DNA of 64,000 nucleotides from Frigidibacter oleivorans (GTDB lineage Bacteria; Pseudomonadota; Alphaproteobacteria; Rhodobacterales; Rhodobacteraceae): NCBI RefSeq assembly GCF_003993775.1, contig NZ_RJRZ01000001.1, forward strand, positions 124,001 to 188,000, read 5' to 3'. The first letter of the stretch is position 1; each line of letters begins with the position of its first letter. The notes beneath the pieces are model-generated. The model made no database searches, was not told the DNA's origin, and saw only the letters and a program-made list of their open reading frames with translations. Position numbers and translations under genes: made by a program. Positions 48,975 through 58,957 of this stretch are shown one piece after another.

Positions 48975-50702
48975 TCAGTTCCGCCAGGAGGCGATCAGCT
49001 CGTCGTAATTGACCGTCTCGCCCGCCGGCTCCTCGTTGTCGAGCTTGGCCACCGGGGCACCCGGCGCGTCGAGCCAGACATGCGGATCCTGCGGCTCGTT
49101 CAGCTTCGGCCCGATGTCGCCCTGCACCCCGGCGCGTTCCAGCCGTTCCAGCACCCGCTCCTGCTCTTCGCACAGGGCGTCGAGGGCCTCTTGCGGGGTC
49201 TTGGCGCCGGACATGGCGTCGCCGATGTTCTGCCACCACAGCTGCGCCAGCTTCGGATAGTCGGGGATGTTGGTGCCGGTGGGCGACCACTGCACCCGCG
49301 CGGGCGAGCGGTAGAATTCCACCAGACCGCCCAGTTCCGGCGCCCGTTCGGTGAAGCTGTCGTGCTGGATCGTCGATTCCCGGATGAAGGTCAGGCCGAC
49401 ATGGCTTTTCTTCACGTCGACGGTCTTCGAGGTGACGAACTGCGCATAGAGCCATGCGGCCTGCGCCCGCTCCACCGGCGTCGATTCCATCAGCGTCCAG
49501 GCTCCGGCGTCCTGATAGCCGACCTTCATGCCGTCCTGCCAGTAGGCCCCGTGCGGCGAGGGCGCCATCCGCCATTTCGGCGTGCCGTCCTCGTTCATCA
49601 CCGGCAGGCCGGGCTTGACCATGTCGGCGGTGAAGGCGGTGTACCAGAACATCTGCTGGGCGATGTTGCCCTGCGCCGGGACGGGACCCGCCTCGCCGAA
49701 GGTCATGCCCTGCGCTTCGGGCGGCGTGTATTTCTGCAGCCACTCGATCGCCTTGGTCACCGCATAGACGGCCGCCGCGTCGTTGGTCGCCCCGCCGCGC
49801 GCCACGCAGGACCCGACCGGACGGCTGTTCTCGTCCACCCGGATGCCCCATTCGTCGACCGGCAGGCCGTTCGGTTCGCCCACGTCGCCCATGCCGGCCA
49901 TCGACATCCAGGCATCGGTATAGCGCCAGCCGAGCGAGGGGTCCTTCTTGCCGTAGTCCATGCTGCCATAGACGCCCGTCGCCGGACCCCCGACATAGGA
50001 CATGTCGCGGCCGGTGAAGAATTCGGCGATGTCCTCATAGGCCGTCCAGTTCAGCGGCACGCCGAGGTCGTAGCCGTACTTGGCCTTGAAATCCTCCTGC
50101 GTCTTGGCGTCGCTGAACCAGTCGTAGCGAAACCAGTAGAGGTTCGCGAACTGCTGGTCCGGCAGCTGATAGACCTTTCCGTCCGGTCCGGTGACGAATT
50201 GCAGGCCCACGAAATCCTCGAGGTCGAGGTTCGGGTTGGTCACCGCCGCGCCGTCGCCCGCCATCCAGTCGGTCAGGTTTCGGGCCTGCTGATAGCGCCA
50301 GTGGGTGCCGATCAGGTCGGAGTCGTTGATATAGGCGTCGTAGATGTTCTCGCCGGTCTGCATCTGGGTCTGCAGCTTCTCGACGACGTCGCCCTCGCCG
50401 ATCAGGTCATGCGTGACCGTGATGCCGGTGATCGCGGTAAAGGCGGGCGCGAGCACCTTGGATTCGTATTCATGCGTCGTGATCGTTTCCGACACGACCT
50501 TGATTTCCATTCCCGCATGGGGCGCGGCCGCGTCGATGAACCACTGCATCTCGGCTTCCTGCTCTTCGCGGGTCAGCGACGACAGGTCGCCGATTTCCGC
50601 ATCGAGGAAGGCGCGCGCGGCCTCCATGTCGGCCCAGGCCGGGCTCAGCCCGGTGGCCATCAGTGCCGCGGCCATTGCCGTGGCTGTGGTGCGAAGTCTC
50701 AT
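48975..50702 (-). CDS. glpV: Glycerol ABC transporter, substrate-binding protein
   Basis: 575 aa with a Sec signal ending at PAWA (about residue 24). The mature protein has the extracellular solute-binding fold: KVVSETITTHEYESKVLAPAFTAITGITV, NIYDAYINDSDLIGTHWRYQQ and PTGTNIPDYPKLAQLWWQNIGDAMSGAKTP. The length (about 575) and Trp/Tyr richness match GlpV of the Rhizobium glpSTPQUV system. It lies between glpU and glpK. The operon context makes glycerol (or glycerol phosphodiester) the expected substrate. Confidence 0.92.
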   Translation of the reverse strand: MRLRTTATAMAAALMATGLSPAWADMEAARAFLDAEIGDLSSLTREEQEAEMQWFIDAAAPHAGMEIKVVSETITTHEYESKVLAPAFTAITGITVTHDLIGEGDVVEKLQTQMQTGENIYDAYINDSDLIGTHWRYQQARNLTDWMAGDGAAVTNPNLDLEDFVGLQFVTGPDGKVYQLPDQQFANLYWFRYDWFSDAKTQEDFKAKYGYDLGVPLNWTAYEDIAEFFTGRDMSYVGGPATGVYGSMDYGKKDPSLGWRYTDAWMSMAGMGDVGEPNGLPVDEWGIRVDENSRPVGSCVARGGATNDAAAVYAVTKAIEWLQKYTPPEAQGMTFGEAGPVPAQGNIAQQMFWYTAFTADMVKPGLPVMNEDGTPKWRMAPSPHGAYWQDGMKVGYQDAGAWTLMESTPVERAQAAWLYAQFVTSKTVDVKKSHVGLTFIRESTIQHDSFTERAPELGGLVEFYRSPARVQWSPTGTNIPDYPKLAQLWWQNIGDAMSGAKTPQEALDALCEEQERVLERLERAGVQGDIGPKLNEPQDPHVWLDAPGAPVAKLDNEEPAGETVNYDELIASWRN

Positions 50703-50783
50703 GGTTCTCCTCCCTTATACAGCGTTGTCGTTTCGTCACCGGCCCGCGGCCTCCTCCCGCGGGTCGGTTCCTTGTCGTTTCGT

Positions 50784-51230
50784 CTAGACCCAGCGGAACA
50801 CTGCCGCGGCATAGACGAGGCACAGCGCGAGCGCCCACCAGAGCGGCGAGCCCGCGAAGAACAGCCAGGCAAGGCAGATGAAGGCCGAGCCGAGCAGCGA
50901 GATGAACAGCCGGTCGCCGCGCGTCGTCTCGATCCGCAGGATCCCGATGCGGGGCGTTTCCGGCAAGCGGATCGCCAGCAGCGTGAAGATGACGAGCAGC
51001 GCCCCGATCACGTAGAAGAACAGCGCCCCGGGCAGCGTCCAGGCCATCCAGCCCGAGGCGATCATCGGCGCGAACCAGTCGATCGCGCCGTCGCGGCGCG
51101 GGGCAGCCGCGAAGATCGCGGCAAGGATCGCCAGCAGGATCAGGCCGGTGGCCAGCGCGATCAGTCCCCATCTGCCGCGGGGGCCGGCGGCGGTGCGGGC
51201 GGCGGGGGCGGACGCTTCGGTGCCGGACAT
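50784..51230 (-). CDS. glpU: GlpU, DUF2160 small membrane protein
   Basis: 148 aa with four hydrophobic segments (ALATGLILLAILAAIFA; LPGALFFYVIGALLVIFTLLAIRL; and two near the end). In Rhizobium the same position between the permeases and GlpV is held by glpU, a DUF2160 protein required or helpful for glycerol transport but without a defined job. FAPMIASGWMAWTLPGALFF is the most conserved-looking stretch. Start MSGTEASAPA, 14 bp after glpQ. Confidence 0.85.
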   Translation of the reverse strand: MSGTEASAPAARTAAGPRGRWGLIALATGLILLAILAAIFAAAPRRDGAIDWFAPMIASGWMAWTLPGALFFYVIGALLVIFTLLAIRLPETPRIGILRIETTRGDRLFISLLGSAFICLAWLFFAGSPLWWALALCLVYAAAVFRWV

Positions 51231-51243
51231 TCGGTCAGCCTCC

Positions 51244-52046
<803 letters not shown>

Positions 52047-52050
<4 letters not shown>

Positions 52051-52919
52051 GCGCCGGACTCCCGGTCGAGATTGGTCATGACCGTGTAGAAGACCCAGGA
52101 CACCAGCAGGATCACTAGGAAATACATGATCGAGAAGGCGGCGGCCGGCCCGAGGTCGAACTGCCCGATCGCCATCTTCACGAGGTCGATCGACAGGAAG
52201 GTGGTGGAGTTGCCGGGCCCGCCCCCCGTCACCACGAAGGGTTCGGTATAGATCATGAAACTGTCCATGAAGCGCAGCAGCACCGCGATCAGCAGCACGC
52301 CCTTCATCTTGGGCAGCTCGATGTAGCGGAAGACGGCCCAGCGGCTGGCCTGGTCGATCCGGGCCGCCTGGTAATAGGCCTCGGGGATGGATTGCAGCCC
52401 GGCATAGGCCAGCAGCGCCACGAGGCTGGTCCAGTGCCAGACATCCATCACGATCACGGTGATCCAGGCGTCGAGCGGATCGTTGGTGTAGTTGTAGTCG
52501 ATCCCCAGCGCCGCGAGCGTATGGCCCAGCAGCCCGATGTCCACGCGGCCGAAGATTTGCCAGATCGTGCCCACCACGTTGAAGGGGATCAGCAGCGGCA
52601 GCGCCATCAGCACCAGGCAGAGGCTGGCCCAGAAGCCGCGCTTGGGCATGTTGAGCGCGATCAGGATGCCCAGAGGCACCTCGATGGCGAGGATGATGGC
52701 CGAAAACAGGATCTGCCGGCCCAGCGCATCGTGCAGCCGGTCGGAGGTCACCATCTCCTCGAACCATTCGAGCCCGGCCCAGAAGAACTGGTTGTTGCCG
52801 AACGTGTCGTTCAGCGAATAGTTGACCACCGTCATCAGCGGGATCACCGCCGAGAACGCCACGACCGCCAGCACCGGCAGCACCAGCAGCCATGCGCGGT
52901 TGTTCACGGTCTTTTCCAT
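52047..52919 (-). CDS. glpP: Glycerol ABC transporter, permease 1
   Basis: 290 aa MalF-like permease. Six membrane segments and the EAA loop IPEAYYQAARIDQASRWAVFRYIELP near residues 195-220. It pairs with GlpQ to form the channel. TGATG overlap with glpT upstream and ATGA overlap with glpQ downstream keep the transporter subunits in fixed ratio. Confidence 0.93.
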
Positions 52920-53998
52920 CAGGCGGCCCTCCCCTCGATCCGCCAGTCATCGGCGTAGACGCTGATCCGGTCCGGCGGGAAGGCGACATGAGTCAGTTCC
53001 GCGCCGATCGGCATGCCTTCGGGCACGACGATGTCGACGGGCTGGCCCGCCGTCTCGGCCCGCACCAGCCGGTGCCGGCCCACATCCTCGACCCGGCGGA
53101 TCGTCACCGGCAGGCCCTGCCCGGCGGTCAGCACCGCATATTCCGGCCGGATGCCGATGCGGGTGCGGCCGGCCCCGGCCGCGTCGTAATGCCCGGCCAG
53201 TTCCACCTCGCCGCCCGGCAGGCGGGCGCGGTCGCCCTCGATCCGGGCGTCGAACAGGTTCATCCCCGGCGAGCCGATGAAGTAGCCGACGAAGGTGTGG
53301 GCCGGCCGTTCGAACAGGTCCTCGGGCGTGCCGGTCTGCACCACCCGGCCATCGTACATCACCACGACCTTGTCGGCGAAGGTCAGCGCCTCGGTCTGGT
53401 CATGGGTGACGTAGATCATCGTGTGCCCGAACTGGCGGTGCAGCGTCTTCAGCTGGGTGCGCAGCTCCCATTTCATATGCGGGTCGATCACCGTCAGCGG
53501 CTCGTCGAAGAGGATCGCGTTGACATCCTCGCGCACCATGCCGCGGCCGAGGCTGATCTTCTGCTTGGCATCGGCGGTCAGGCCCTTGGCCTTGCGGTTC
53601 AGCGCCGTTTCCATCCCGATCATCCGGGCGATGGACTGCACCCGGTCCGCGACATAGGCCGCGTCGCGGCCGCGGTTGCGCAGCGGGAAGGCGAGGTTTT
53701 CGCGCACCGTCATCGTGTCGTAGACCACCGGGAACTGGAAGACCTGCGCGATGTTGCGCTCGGCCGTGGGCGCGCCGGTCACGTCGCGGTCGCCGAACAG
53801 CACCCGCCCCTCCGAGGGATGCAACAGTCCCGAGATGATGTTGAGAAGCGTGGTCTTGCCGCAGCCCGAAGAGCCCAGCAGCGCATAGGCGCCGCCATCT
53901 TCCCAGACATGGGTCATCCGCTTCAGCGCATAGTCGGCCTCGCCCGCAGGGGCCGGCAGGTAGCTGTGCGCGAGGTCGTCGAGCGTGATCCGTGCCAT
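52919..53998 (-). CDS. glpT: Glycerol ABC transporter, ATP-binding protein 2
   Basis: 359 aa. Walker A GSSGCGKTT (about residue 38), Q-loop, a signature region reading SLGRGMVREDVNA rather than the canonical LSGGQ, Walker B ILFDEPLTVIDPH and YVTHDQTEA. A C-terminal OB-like regulatory domain follows as in MalK. The departure from LSGGQ is typical of GlpT, which works with GlpS as a heterodimer; the two ATPases would share catalytic sites unequally. Confidence 0.92.
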   Translation of the reverse strand: MARITLDDLAHSYLPAPAGEADYALKRMTHVWEDGGAYALLGSSGCGKTTLLNIISGLLHPSEGRVLFGDRDVTGAPTAERNIAQVFQFPVVYDTMTVRENLAFPLRNRGRDAAYVADRVQSIARMIGMETALNRKAKGLTADAKQKISLGRGMVREDVNAILFDEPLTVIDPHMKWELRTQLKTLHRQFGHTMIYVTHDQTEALTFADKVVVMYDGRVVQTGTPEDLFERPAHTFVGYFIGSPGMNLFDARIEGDRARLPGGEVELAGHYDAAGAGRTRIGIRPEYAVLTAGQGLPVTIRRVEDVGRHRLVRAETAGQPVDIVVPEGMPIGAELTHVAFPPDRISVYADDWRIEGRAA

Positions 53999-55104
53999 CA
54001 GGCCGCCCTTTCCGCGTCTTGGGCATAGGGCGCCGGGGCGGCCAGCCGCCCGTCCGGGTGGAACAGGTAGACATGCGCGGGGTCGAGCCAGACGCCGACC
54101 GCGCTGCCCGGCGCCAGGTCATGCACCCCGTGCACCAGCCCCACCCAGCGGTCCGGCCCGTGATCGACATGCAGGAAGGTTTCGGACCCGGTGATCTCGG
54201 TCACCGCCAGCCGGCAGCCGAATTCCATCGCCGCGGCGGCGTGGCGGCGAAGCTCCAGGTGATTGGCGCGAAAGCCCGCGACATAGCGCCCGTCCGCCAG
54301 CCCCGCCGCCGCGCCGGTGGCGGCCGTCGCCGTCCCCTGCCCCGCGCCGAAGCTCAGCCGCCCGCCCTCCTTGACGCAGGGCACGAAGTTCATCGGCGGA
54401 TCGCTGAACACCCGGGCGCTGACCATGTCGGCGGGCTGGCGATAGACGCGGGGGGTGGGGCCGAACTGCGTGACCCGGCCCTCCCACAAGGTCGCGGTAT
54501 TGCCGCCCAGAAGCAGCGCCTCTTCCGGCTCGGTGGTGGCATAGACGAAGATCGCGCCCGATGCCTCGAAGATGCGCGGGATCTCGATCCGCAACTCCTC
54601 GCGCAGCTTGTAGTCGAGATTGGCGAGCGGTTCGTCCAGCATCACCAGCCCCGCCCCCTTGACCAGCGCCCGGGCCAGCGCGCAGCGCTGCTGCTGGCCG
54701 CCCGACAGTTCCAGCGGCCGGCGGTCGAGCAGCGGCGAAAGGCGCATCAGTTCCGCCGTCTCGCGCACGCGACGGTCGATCTCGTCCGCCGGGCGGCGCA
54801 GGATCCGCAGCGGCGAGGCGATGTTCTCGTAGACCGTCAGGCCGGGGTAGTTGATGAACTGCTGATAGACCATGGCCACGCCCCGGTCCTGCACCCGCAT
54901 CCCGGTCACGTCCCGTCCGTCCCAGACCAGCCGCCCGCGCGTCGGCGCGTCGAGCCCCGCCATCAGCCGCATCAGCGTGGTCTTGCCCGACAGCGTCGGC
55001 CCCAGCAGCACGTTCATCGTGCCCCGCTGCAGCACGAGGCTGGTCGGATGGATGTGGACCTTGCCGCCCACGCTGCGCGTCACCTCCCGCAGTTCCAGCG
55101 TCAT
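53998..55104 (-). CDS. glpS: Glycerol ABC transporter, ATP-binding protein 1
   Basis: 368 aa, MalK-type. GPTLSGKTTLMRL is a Walker A variant (GxxxxGKT kept), LSGGQQQRCALARALV is a standard signature, VMLDEPLANLD the Walker B, then YATTEPEEALLLG in place of the usual H-loop THDQ (Thr for His). With GlpT the canonical and altered motifs are split between the two subunits. Coupled to glpT by TGATG overlap and 10 bp after glpD. Confidence 0.92.
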   Translation of the reverse strand: MTLELREVTRSVGGKVHIHPTSLVLQRGTMNVLLGPTLSGKTTLMRLMAGLDAPTRGRLVWDGRDVTGMRVQDRGVAMVYQQFINYPGLTVYENIASPLRILRRPADEIDRRVRETAELMRLSPLLDRRPLELSGGQQQRCALARALVKGAGLVMLDEPLANLDYKLREELRIEIPRIFEASGAIFVYATTEPEEALLLGGNTATLWEGRVTQFGPTPRVYRQPADMVSARVFSDPPMNFVPCVKEGGRLSFGAGQGTATAATGAAAGLADGRYVAGFRANHLELRRHAAAAMEFGCRLAVTEITGSETFLHVDHGPDRWVGLVHGVHDLAPGSAVGVWLDPAHVYLFHPDGRLAAPAPYAQDAERAA

Positions 55105-55114
55105 CCGCGCCCCC

Positions 55115-56728
55115 TCATTCCGCGGCCTGCCCGGCCGGCAGCCGCGCCAGATGATCGTCGAGCGCCGCGATCTCGGCCGGCGTCATCCGCAGGCCCAGCT
55201 TGCTGCGCCGCCAGACGATGTCCTCGGCGGTGCGGGCATATTCGCGCGCGACCAGCCAGCGCGTTTCCGCCTCGGTCAGGCCGGCGCCGAAATCGAGGCC
55301 CAGATCCTCCGGCCCGGTCGCGCCCTCCAGCAGAGTAAGCGCATCGGTGCCATAGGCCCGCGCCAGCCGCCGCGCCTGCGCCGGGGCGAGCCAGGGATGC
55401 ACCGCGGCCAGCCGCGCCACCAGCGCGTCGAAGCCGTCATGCGGGAAATCCCCGCCCGGCAGCGGCACCCGCGCCGTCCAGGCGCCCGACCGGCCGGGGA
55501 AAAACGGCGCCAGCTGCGCCAGCGCGCTTTCCGCCAGCCGGCGATAGGTGGTGATCTTGCCGCCGAACACGTTCAGAAGCGGCGGCCCCGCGCTGTCGAG
55601 CCGCAGCACATAGTCCCGCGTCGCCTGCGTGGCAGACCGCGCCCCGTCGTCATAAAGCGGGCGCACCCCGGAATAGGTCCAGACCACGTCATCGGCGGTC
55701 ACCGCCTTCGCGAAATAGCGCGAGGCGAAGGCCAGCAGGTAGTCGCGTTCCTCGGGCGTGCATTCGGCCTGGCTCGGCGTGCCGGTATGGTCCTTGTCGG
55801 TGGTGCCGATCAGGGTGAAATCGCCCTCGTAGGGGATGGCGAAGATGATCCGCCCGTCCTGGCCTTGGAAGAAATAGCAGCGGTCATGGTCATAAAGCCT
55901 GCGGGTGACGATATGGCTGCCCCGCACCAGCCGCACCCGTTCGGCCGTGTTGATCCGCGCCACCTGACGGATGACGTCGCCCACCCAGGGACCGGCGGCA
56001 TTGACCAGCGCCCGTGCCCGGTACACCTGCCGCGCGCCGGGCGCGTCGCCCGGGCGCACACCGGCATCCTCGGTCACCACCTCCCACAGGTCGCCCACGC
56101 GGGTCGCGCTGACGACGCGGCGGCGGGTCAGGATGCGCGCGCCCCGTGCCTCGGCATCGCGGGCGTTCAGCACCACCAGCCGCGAATCCTCCACCCAGCA
56201 ATCGGAATATTCCCACGCCTTGCGGAAGCCGGGTTTCAGCGGTCGCCCCGCCGGGTCGCTGGCAAGGTCCAGCGTGCGGGTCGCGGGCAGGATGTGCCGC
56301 CCCCCCAGCGTGTCGTAGAGAAACAGCCCCAGCCGGATCAGCCATGCCGGGCGGCGCCCCTTCATCCAGGGCATCACCCTGGCCAGCAGCCGCGAGGTCG
56401 GCGTTTCGCTGTCGAAGCGCATCGCCGGGTCCCAGGGCAATACGAAGCGCATCGGCCACGAGATATGGGGCATCGCCACCAGCAGGGTTTCGCGCTCTTC
56501 CAGCGCCTCGCGCACCAGCCGGAACTCGAAGAACTCCAGATAGCGCAGCCCGCCGTGGAACAGCTTGGTCGAGGCAGAGGAGGTGGCCTGCGCCAGATCG
56601 CCCTGTTCGGCCAGCACGACCGACAGCCCGCGCCCCGATGCGTCGCGCGCGATGCCGCAGCCGTTGATCCCGCCGCCGATGATGAAGATATCGGCCACGT
56701 CGGGCCGTTCCTCCTGCGCCACGTCCAT
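55115..56728 (-). CDS. glpD: Glycerol-3-phosphate dehydrogenase
   Basis: 537 aa. FAD-binding DIFIIGGGINGCGIARDASGRGLSVVL, the catalytic-domain stretches LFHGGLRYLEFFEFRLVREALEERE, NAAGPWVGDVIRQV and VRLVRGSHIV identify aerobic GlpD, a peripheral membrane flavoenzyme that passes electrons to quinone. It is first in the operon glpD-S-T-P-Q-U-V-K. A 241-bp control region with repeats separates it from divergent glpR. Confidence 0.95.
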   Translation of the reverse strand: MDVAQEERPDVADIFIIGGGINGCGIARDASGRGLSVVLAEQGDLAQATSSASTKLFHGGLRYLEFFEFRLVREALEERETLLVAMPHISWPMRFVLPWDPAMRFDSETPTSRLLARVMPWMKGRRPAWLIRLGLFLYDTLGGRHILPATRTLDLASDPAGRPLKPGFRKAWEYSDCWVEDSRLVVLNARDAEARGARILTRRRVVSATRVGDLWEVVTEDAGVRPGDAPGARQVYRARALVNAAGPWVGDVIRQVARINTAERVRLVRGSHIVTRRLYDHDRCYFFQGQDGRIIFAIPYEGDFTLIGTTDKDHTGTPSQAECTPEERDYLLAFASRYFAKAVTADDVVWTYSGVRPLYDDGARSATQATRDYVLRLDSAGPPLLNVFGGKITTYRRLAESALAQLAPFFPGRSGAWTARVPLPGGDFPHDGFDALVARLAAVHPWLAPAQARRLARAYGTDALTLLEGATGPEDLGLDFGAGLTEAETRWLVAREYARTAEDIVWRRSKLGLRMTPAEIAALDDHLARLPAGQAAE

Positions 56729-56797
56729 ATTCCTTTCGCGGCCCTCCCCGCCCCGTCAGTCCTGCACGGCGGCCTGCGGCGCGTCAACTGCGATCTT

Positions 56798-56899
56798 TCG
56801 TTTTCGCGCGTTTCATGACAAAACGAACCTCAGCGCGCGGCCACAGGTGCCGGTGCGGGAGTTTGGCAGAGGATTGCTGCGAAACCGCGCAAAAACGAA
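56798..56899. promoter_or_regulatory. Candidate GlpR operators between glpD and glpR
   Basis: TTCGTTTT (56798-56805) and AAAACGAA (56821-56828) form an inverted repeat 15 bp apart, and AAAACGAA recurs at 56892-56899. The interval serves the divergent glpD operon and glpR. A/T-rich repeated octamers in an otherwise G+C-rich interval are typical for DeoR-family repressor sites; GlpR would release them when glycerol 3-phosphate is present. Confidence 0.6.
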
Positions 56900-56969
56900 T
56901 GCAACCGCGGCAATGCGGATGCAGCGAAGGCGCGGCAGTGAAGAACGGCGGGGCGGGGCGAGAACACGA

Positions 56970-57746
56970 ATGGCGCTGAACATCCGGCAGAACAACATTC
57001 TGGATATCGCGCGGGCCGAAGGCCGTGTGCTGGTCGAGGATCTGGCCCAGCGGTTCGACGTGACGCTGCAGACGATCCGGCGCGATCTGGGCGATCTGGC
57101 CGAGGCGGGGCTGCTGGACCGGGTACATGGCGGCGCGGTCGCGCGGACCGGCGTGGCGAATATCGGCTATGAACAGCGCCGCCGGATGAACGAGGCCGGC
57201 AAGGCCGCCATCGCCCGGGCCTGCGCGGCCGCGATCCCCGACAACTCGTCGCTGATCCTGAACCTCGGCACCACGACCGAGGCGGTGGCGCGGGAATTGC
57301 TGCATCACCGCAACATCACCGTCGTGACCAACAACATGAACGTGGCGAACATCCTTCTCGCCAATCCGGGCTGCGAGATCATGGTGGCCGGCGGGGCGCT
57401 GCGCCGGTCGGATGGCGGGCTGGTGGGCGAGCTGACCACCCGCTTCTTCGAGCAGTTCAAGGTGGATTTCGCGGTGATCGGCACCTCGGTTCTGGACCTC
57501 GAGGGCGACCTGCTGGATTTCGATCTGGCCGAGGTCCGCGTCAGCCAGGCGATCCTTGGCCAGGCGCGGCGGGCCTTCCTCGTCACCGACGCGTCGAAGC
57601 TGGGCCGGTCCGCCCCGGCGCGCATCGCCTCGCTGGCGCAGATCGACACGGTATTCATCGACCGCCCCCTGCCCGCGCCGCTGGCCAGTGCCTGCGAGGG
57701 CTGGGGCACCCGTGTGGTGGTGGCGGAACCGCCCGGACCGGCCTGA
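56970..57746 (+). CDS. glpR: DeoR-family repressor GlpR
   Basis: 258 aa. A DeoR helix-turn-helix (NNILDIARAEGRVLVEDLAQRFDVTLQTIRRDLGDLAEAG) is followed by the sugar-phosphate-sensing domain: LNLGTTTEAVARELL, VTNNMNVANILL, and FLVTDASKLGRSAPARIASL. The short open frame upstream is not coding. Divergent from glpD with repeats between, as in other glpR-glpD pairs. Likely ligand is glycerol 3-phosphate. Confidence 0.93.
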   Translation: MALNIRQNNILDIARAEGRVLVEDLAQRFDVTLQTIRRDLGDLAEAGLLDRVHGGAVARTGVANIGYEQRRRMNEAGKAAIARACAAAIPDNSSLILNLGTTTEAVARELLHHRNITVVTNNMNVANILLANPGCEIMVAGGALRRSDGGLVGELTTRFFEQFKVDFAVIGTSVLDLEGDLLDFDLAEVRVSQAILGQARRAFLVTDASKLGRSAPARIASLAQIDTVFIDRPLPAPLASACEGWGTRVVVAEPPGPA

Positions 57747-57994
57747 CATCCCCGCAAGCCTGATCCGCCGCACGCCGCCGCGCCGGCTGCGAAGGCCGAC
57801 CTTCGCGCGGACGGGAACCCGGATCGACGCCTGCGGGTTTCCCCCTCGGACCTGCCATTCGCATGTCCCCACAGGCATTTCCCGCGGCGGCGGGCGCGCG
57901 AGGCATGGAATTGAGTTTCGTCACCCGTCTTCCCCACCCTCGCCCCGACCGCCCCGAGCCCGGTTCCCGACCAGCCCCCCGACTGGCCGCCAGA

Positions 57995-58957
57995 ATGCGG
58001 CCGACACTGACAGTCGCCCTTCCGGCCCGGAACGAATCCCGCCTGATCGGCGCCTGCCTCGCCGCGCTCGACCGCGCTGTGGTCGCGGCCGGCCTGCCGG
58101 TGACGACCGTGGTCTTCGCCAACAACTGTTCGGATGACACCGCCGCCCGGGCGCGCCGGTTCCTTCCCTCGCCCGGGCATGTCGTCGAGGTCTGGACCGG
58201 AACGGTCGAACCGGGCAGCGCCGGCATGGCGCGGGCCATCGCCATCGATCTTGCCCGCGCCCGGCACCCGACGCTGGGCGTGCTGACCACCGATGCCGAC
58301 GGGCAGATGCATCCGGCGGCGGTGGCGCGGATGGCGGCAGCGCTTGCCACCGCGGATGTTGCCTGCGGGCGAAGCTGGTTCCGCGGCGCCGGGCTGTTCG
58401 CCACCGCCGAGGAAACCGAATACAGCGAGCTTCTGCACGACCTGCGGCACCGCATCGACGTGATGGCGGGGCGGCAACCGGCGGATGCCCGGCCGCATTA
58501 CATCGAATCCGGCGCCTGCATCGCCATCCGGACCGGAACCTTGGCGGCGATCGGCGGCCCGCCCCGGTTGCCGTCGAGCGAGGACCGGGCGCTGGTCGCG
58601 GCGGCGGAACGCGCCGGCGCCCGCATCCGCTATGTCGATGCGCGGGTGCGGGTGTCCGGCCGGCTGATCGGGCGGGCGGAGGACGGAATGGCCGCCTGCC
58701 TGCGGGCGCGGCGGACCGACCCCGACCCCTGGGTCGACCAGGGCCTGATCCGCGTCGATGTGCTGCGCGTGCTGTGGCAGCAGGCCTGCCGCCCGCCCGC
58801 CCTGCCCTTCCCCAGCCGCGCCCTGCCCTGCGGCCCCCGGATGCGGATCAGCGAGCTTCGCGCCGAACTGCCCCGGCTGCGGGCCCTTCTGGCCGATCTC
58901 GGGGACGAGGGCCTTGTCGCGGGTCCGTTGCCTGACCCGGTCGCCCATGTCGCCTGA
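57995..58957 (+). CDS. Family 2 glycosyltransferase
   Basis: 320 aa from ATG 57995 (MRPTLTVALPARNESRLI), chosen because the GT-A fold begins there; ATGs at 57905 and 57863 in frame are alternatives. Donor-binding DxD-like VLTTDADGQMHPAAV and GACIAIRTGTLAAIGG are seen. It has no membrane segment, so it acts in the cytoplasm or at the membrane surface. It overlaps the acyl-CoA-dehydrogenase-like gene by 11 bp and leads a four-gene unit. Sugar and acceptor unknown. Confidence 0.85.
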   Translation: MRPTLTVALPARNESRLIGACLAALDRAVVAAGLPVTTVVFANNCSDDTAARARRFLPSPGHVVEVWTGTVEPGSAGMARAIAIDLARARHPTLGVLTTDADGQMHPAAVARMAAALATADVACGRSWFRGAGLFATAEETEYSELLHDLRHRIDVMAGRQPADARPHYIESGACIAIRTGTLAAIGGPPRLPSSEDRALVAAAERAGARIRYVDARVRVSGRLIGRAEDGMAACLRARRTDPDPWVDQGLIRVDVLRVLWQQACRPPALPFPSRALPCGPRMRISELRAELPRLRALLADLGDEGLVAGPLPDPVAHVA

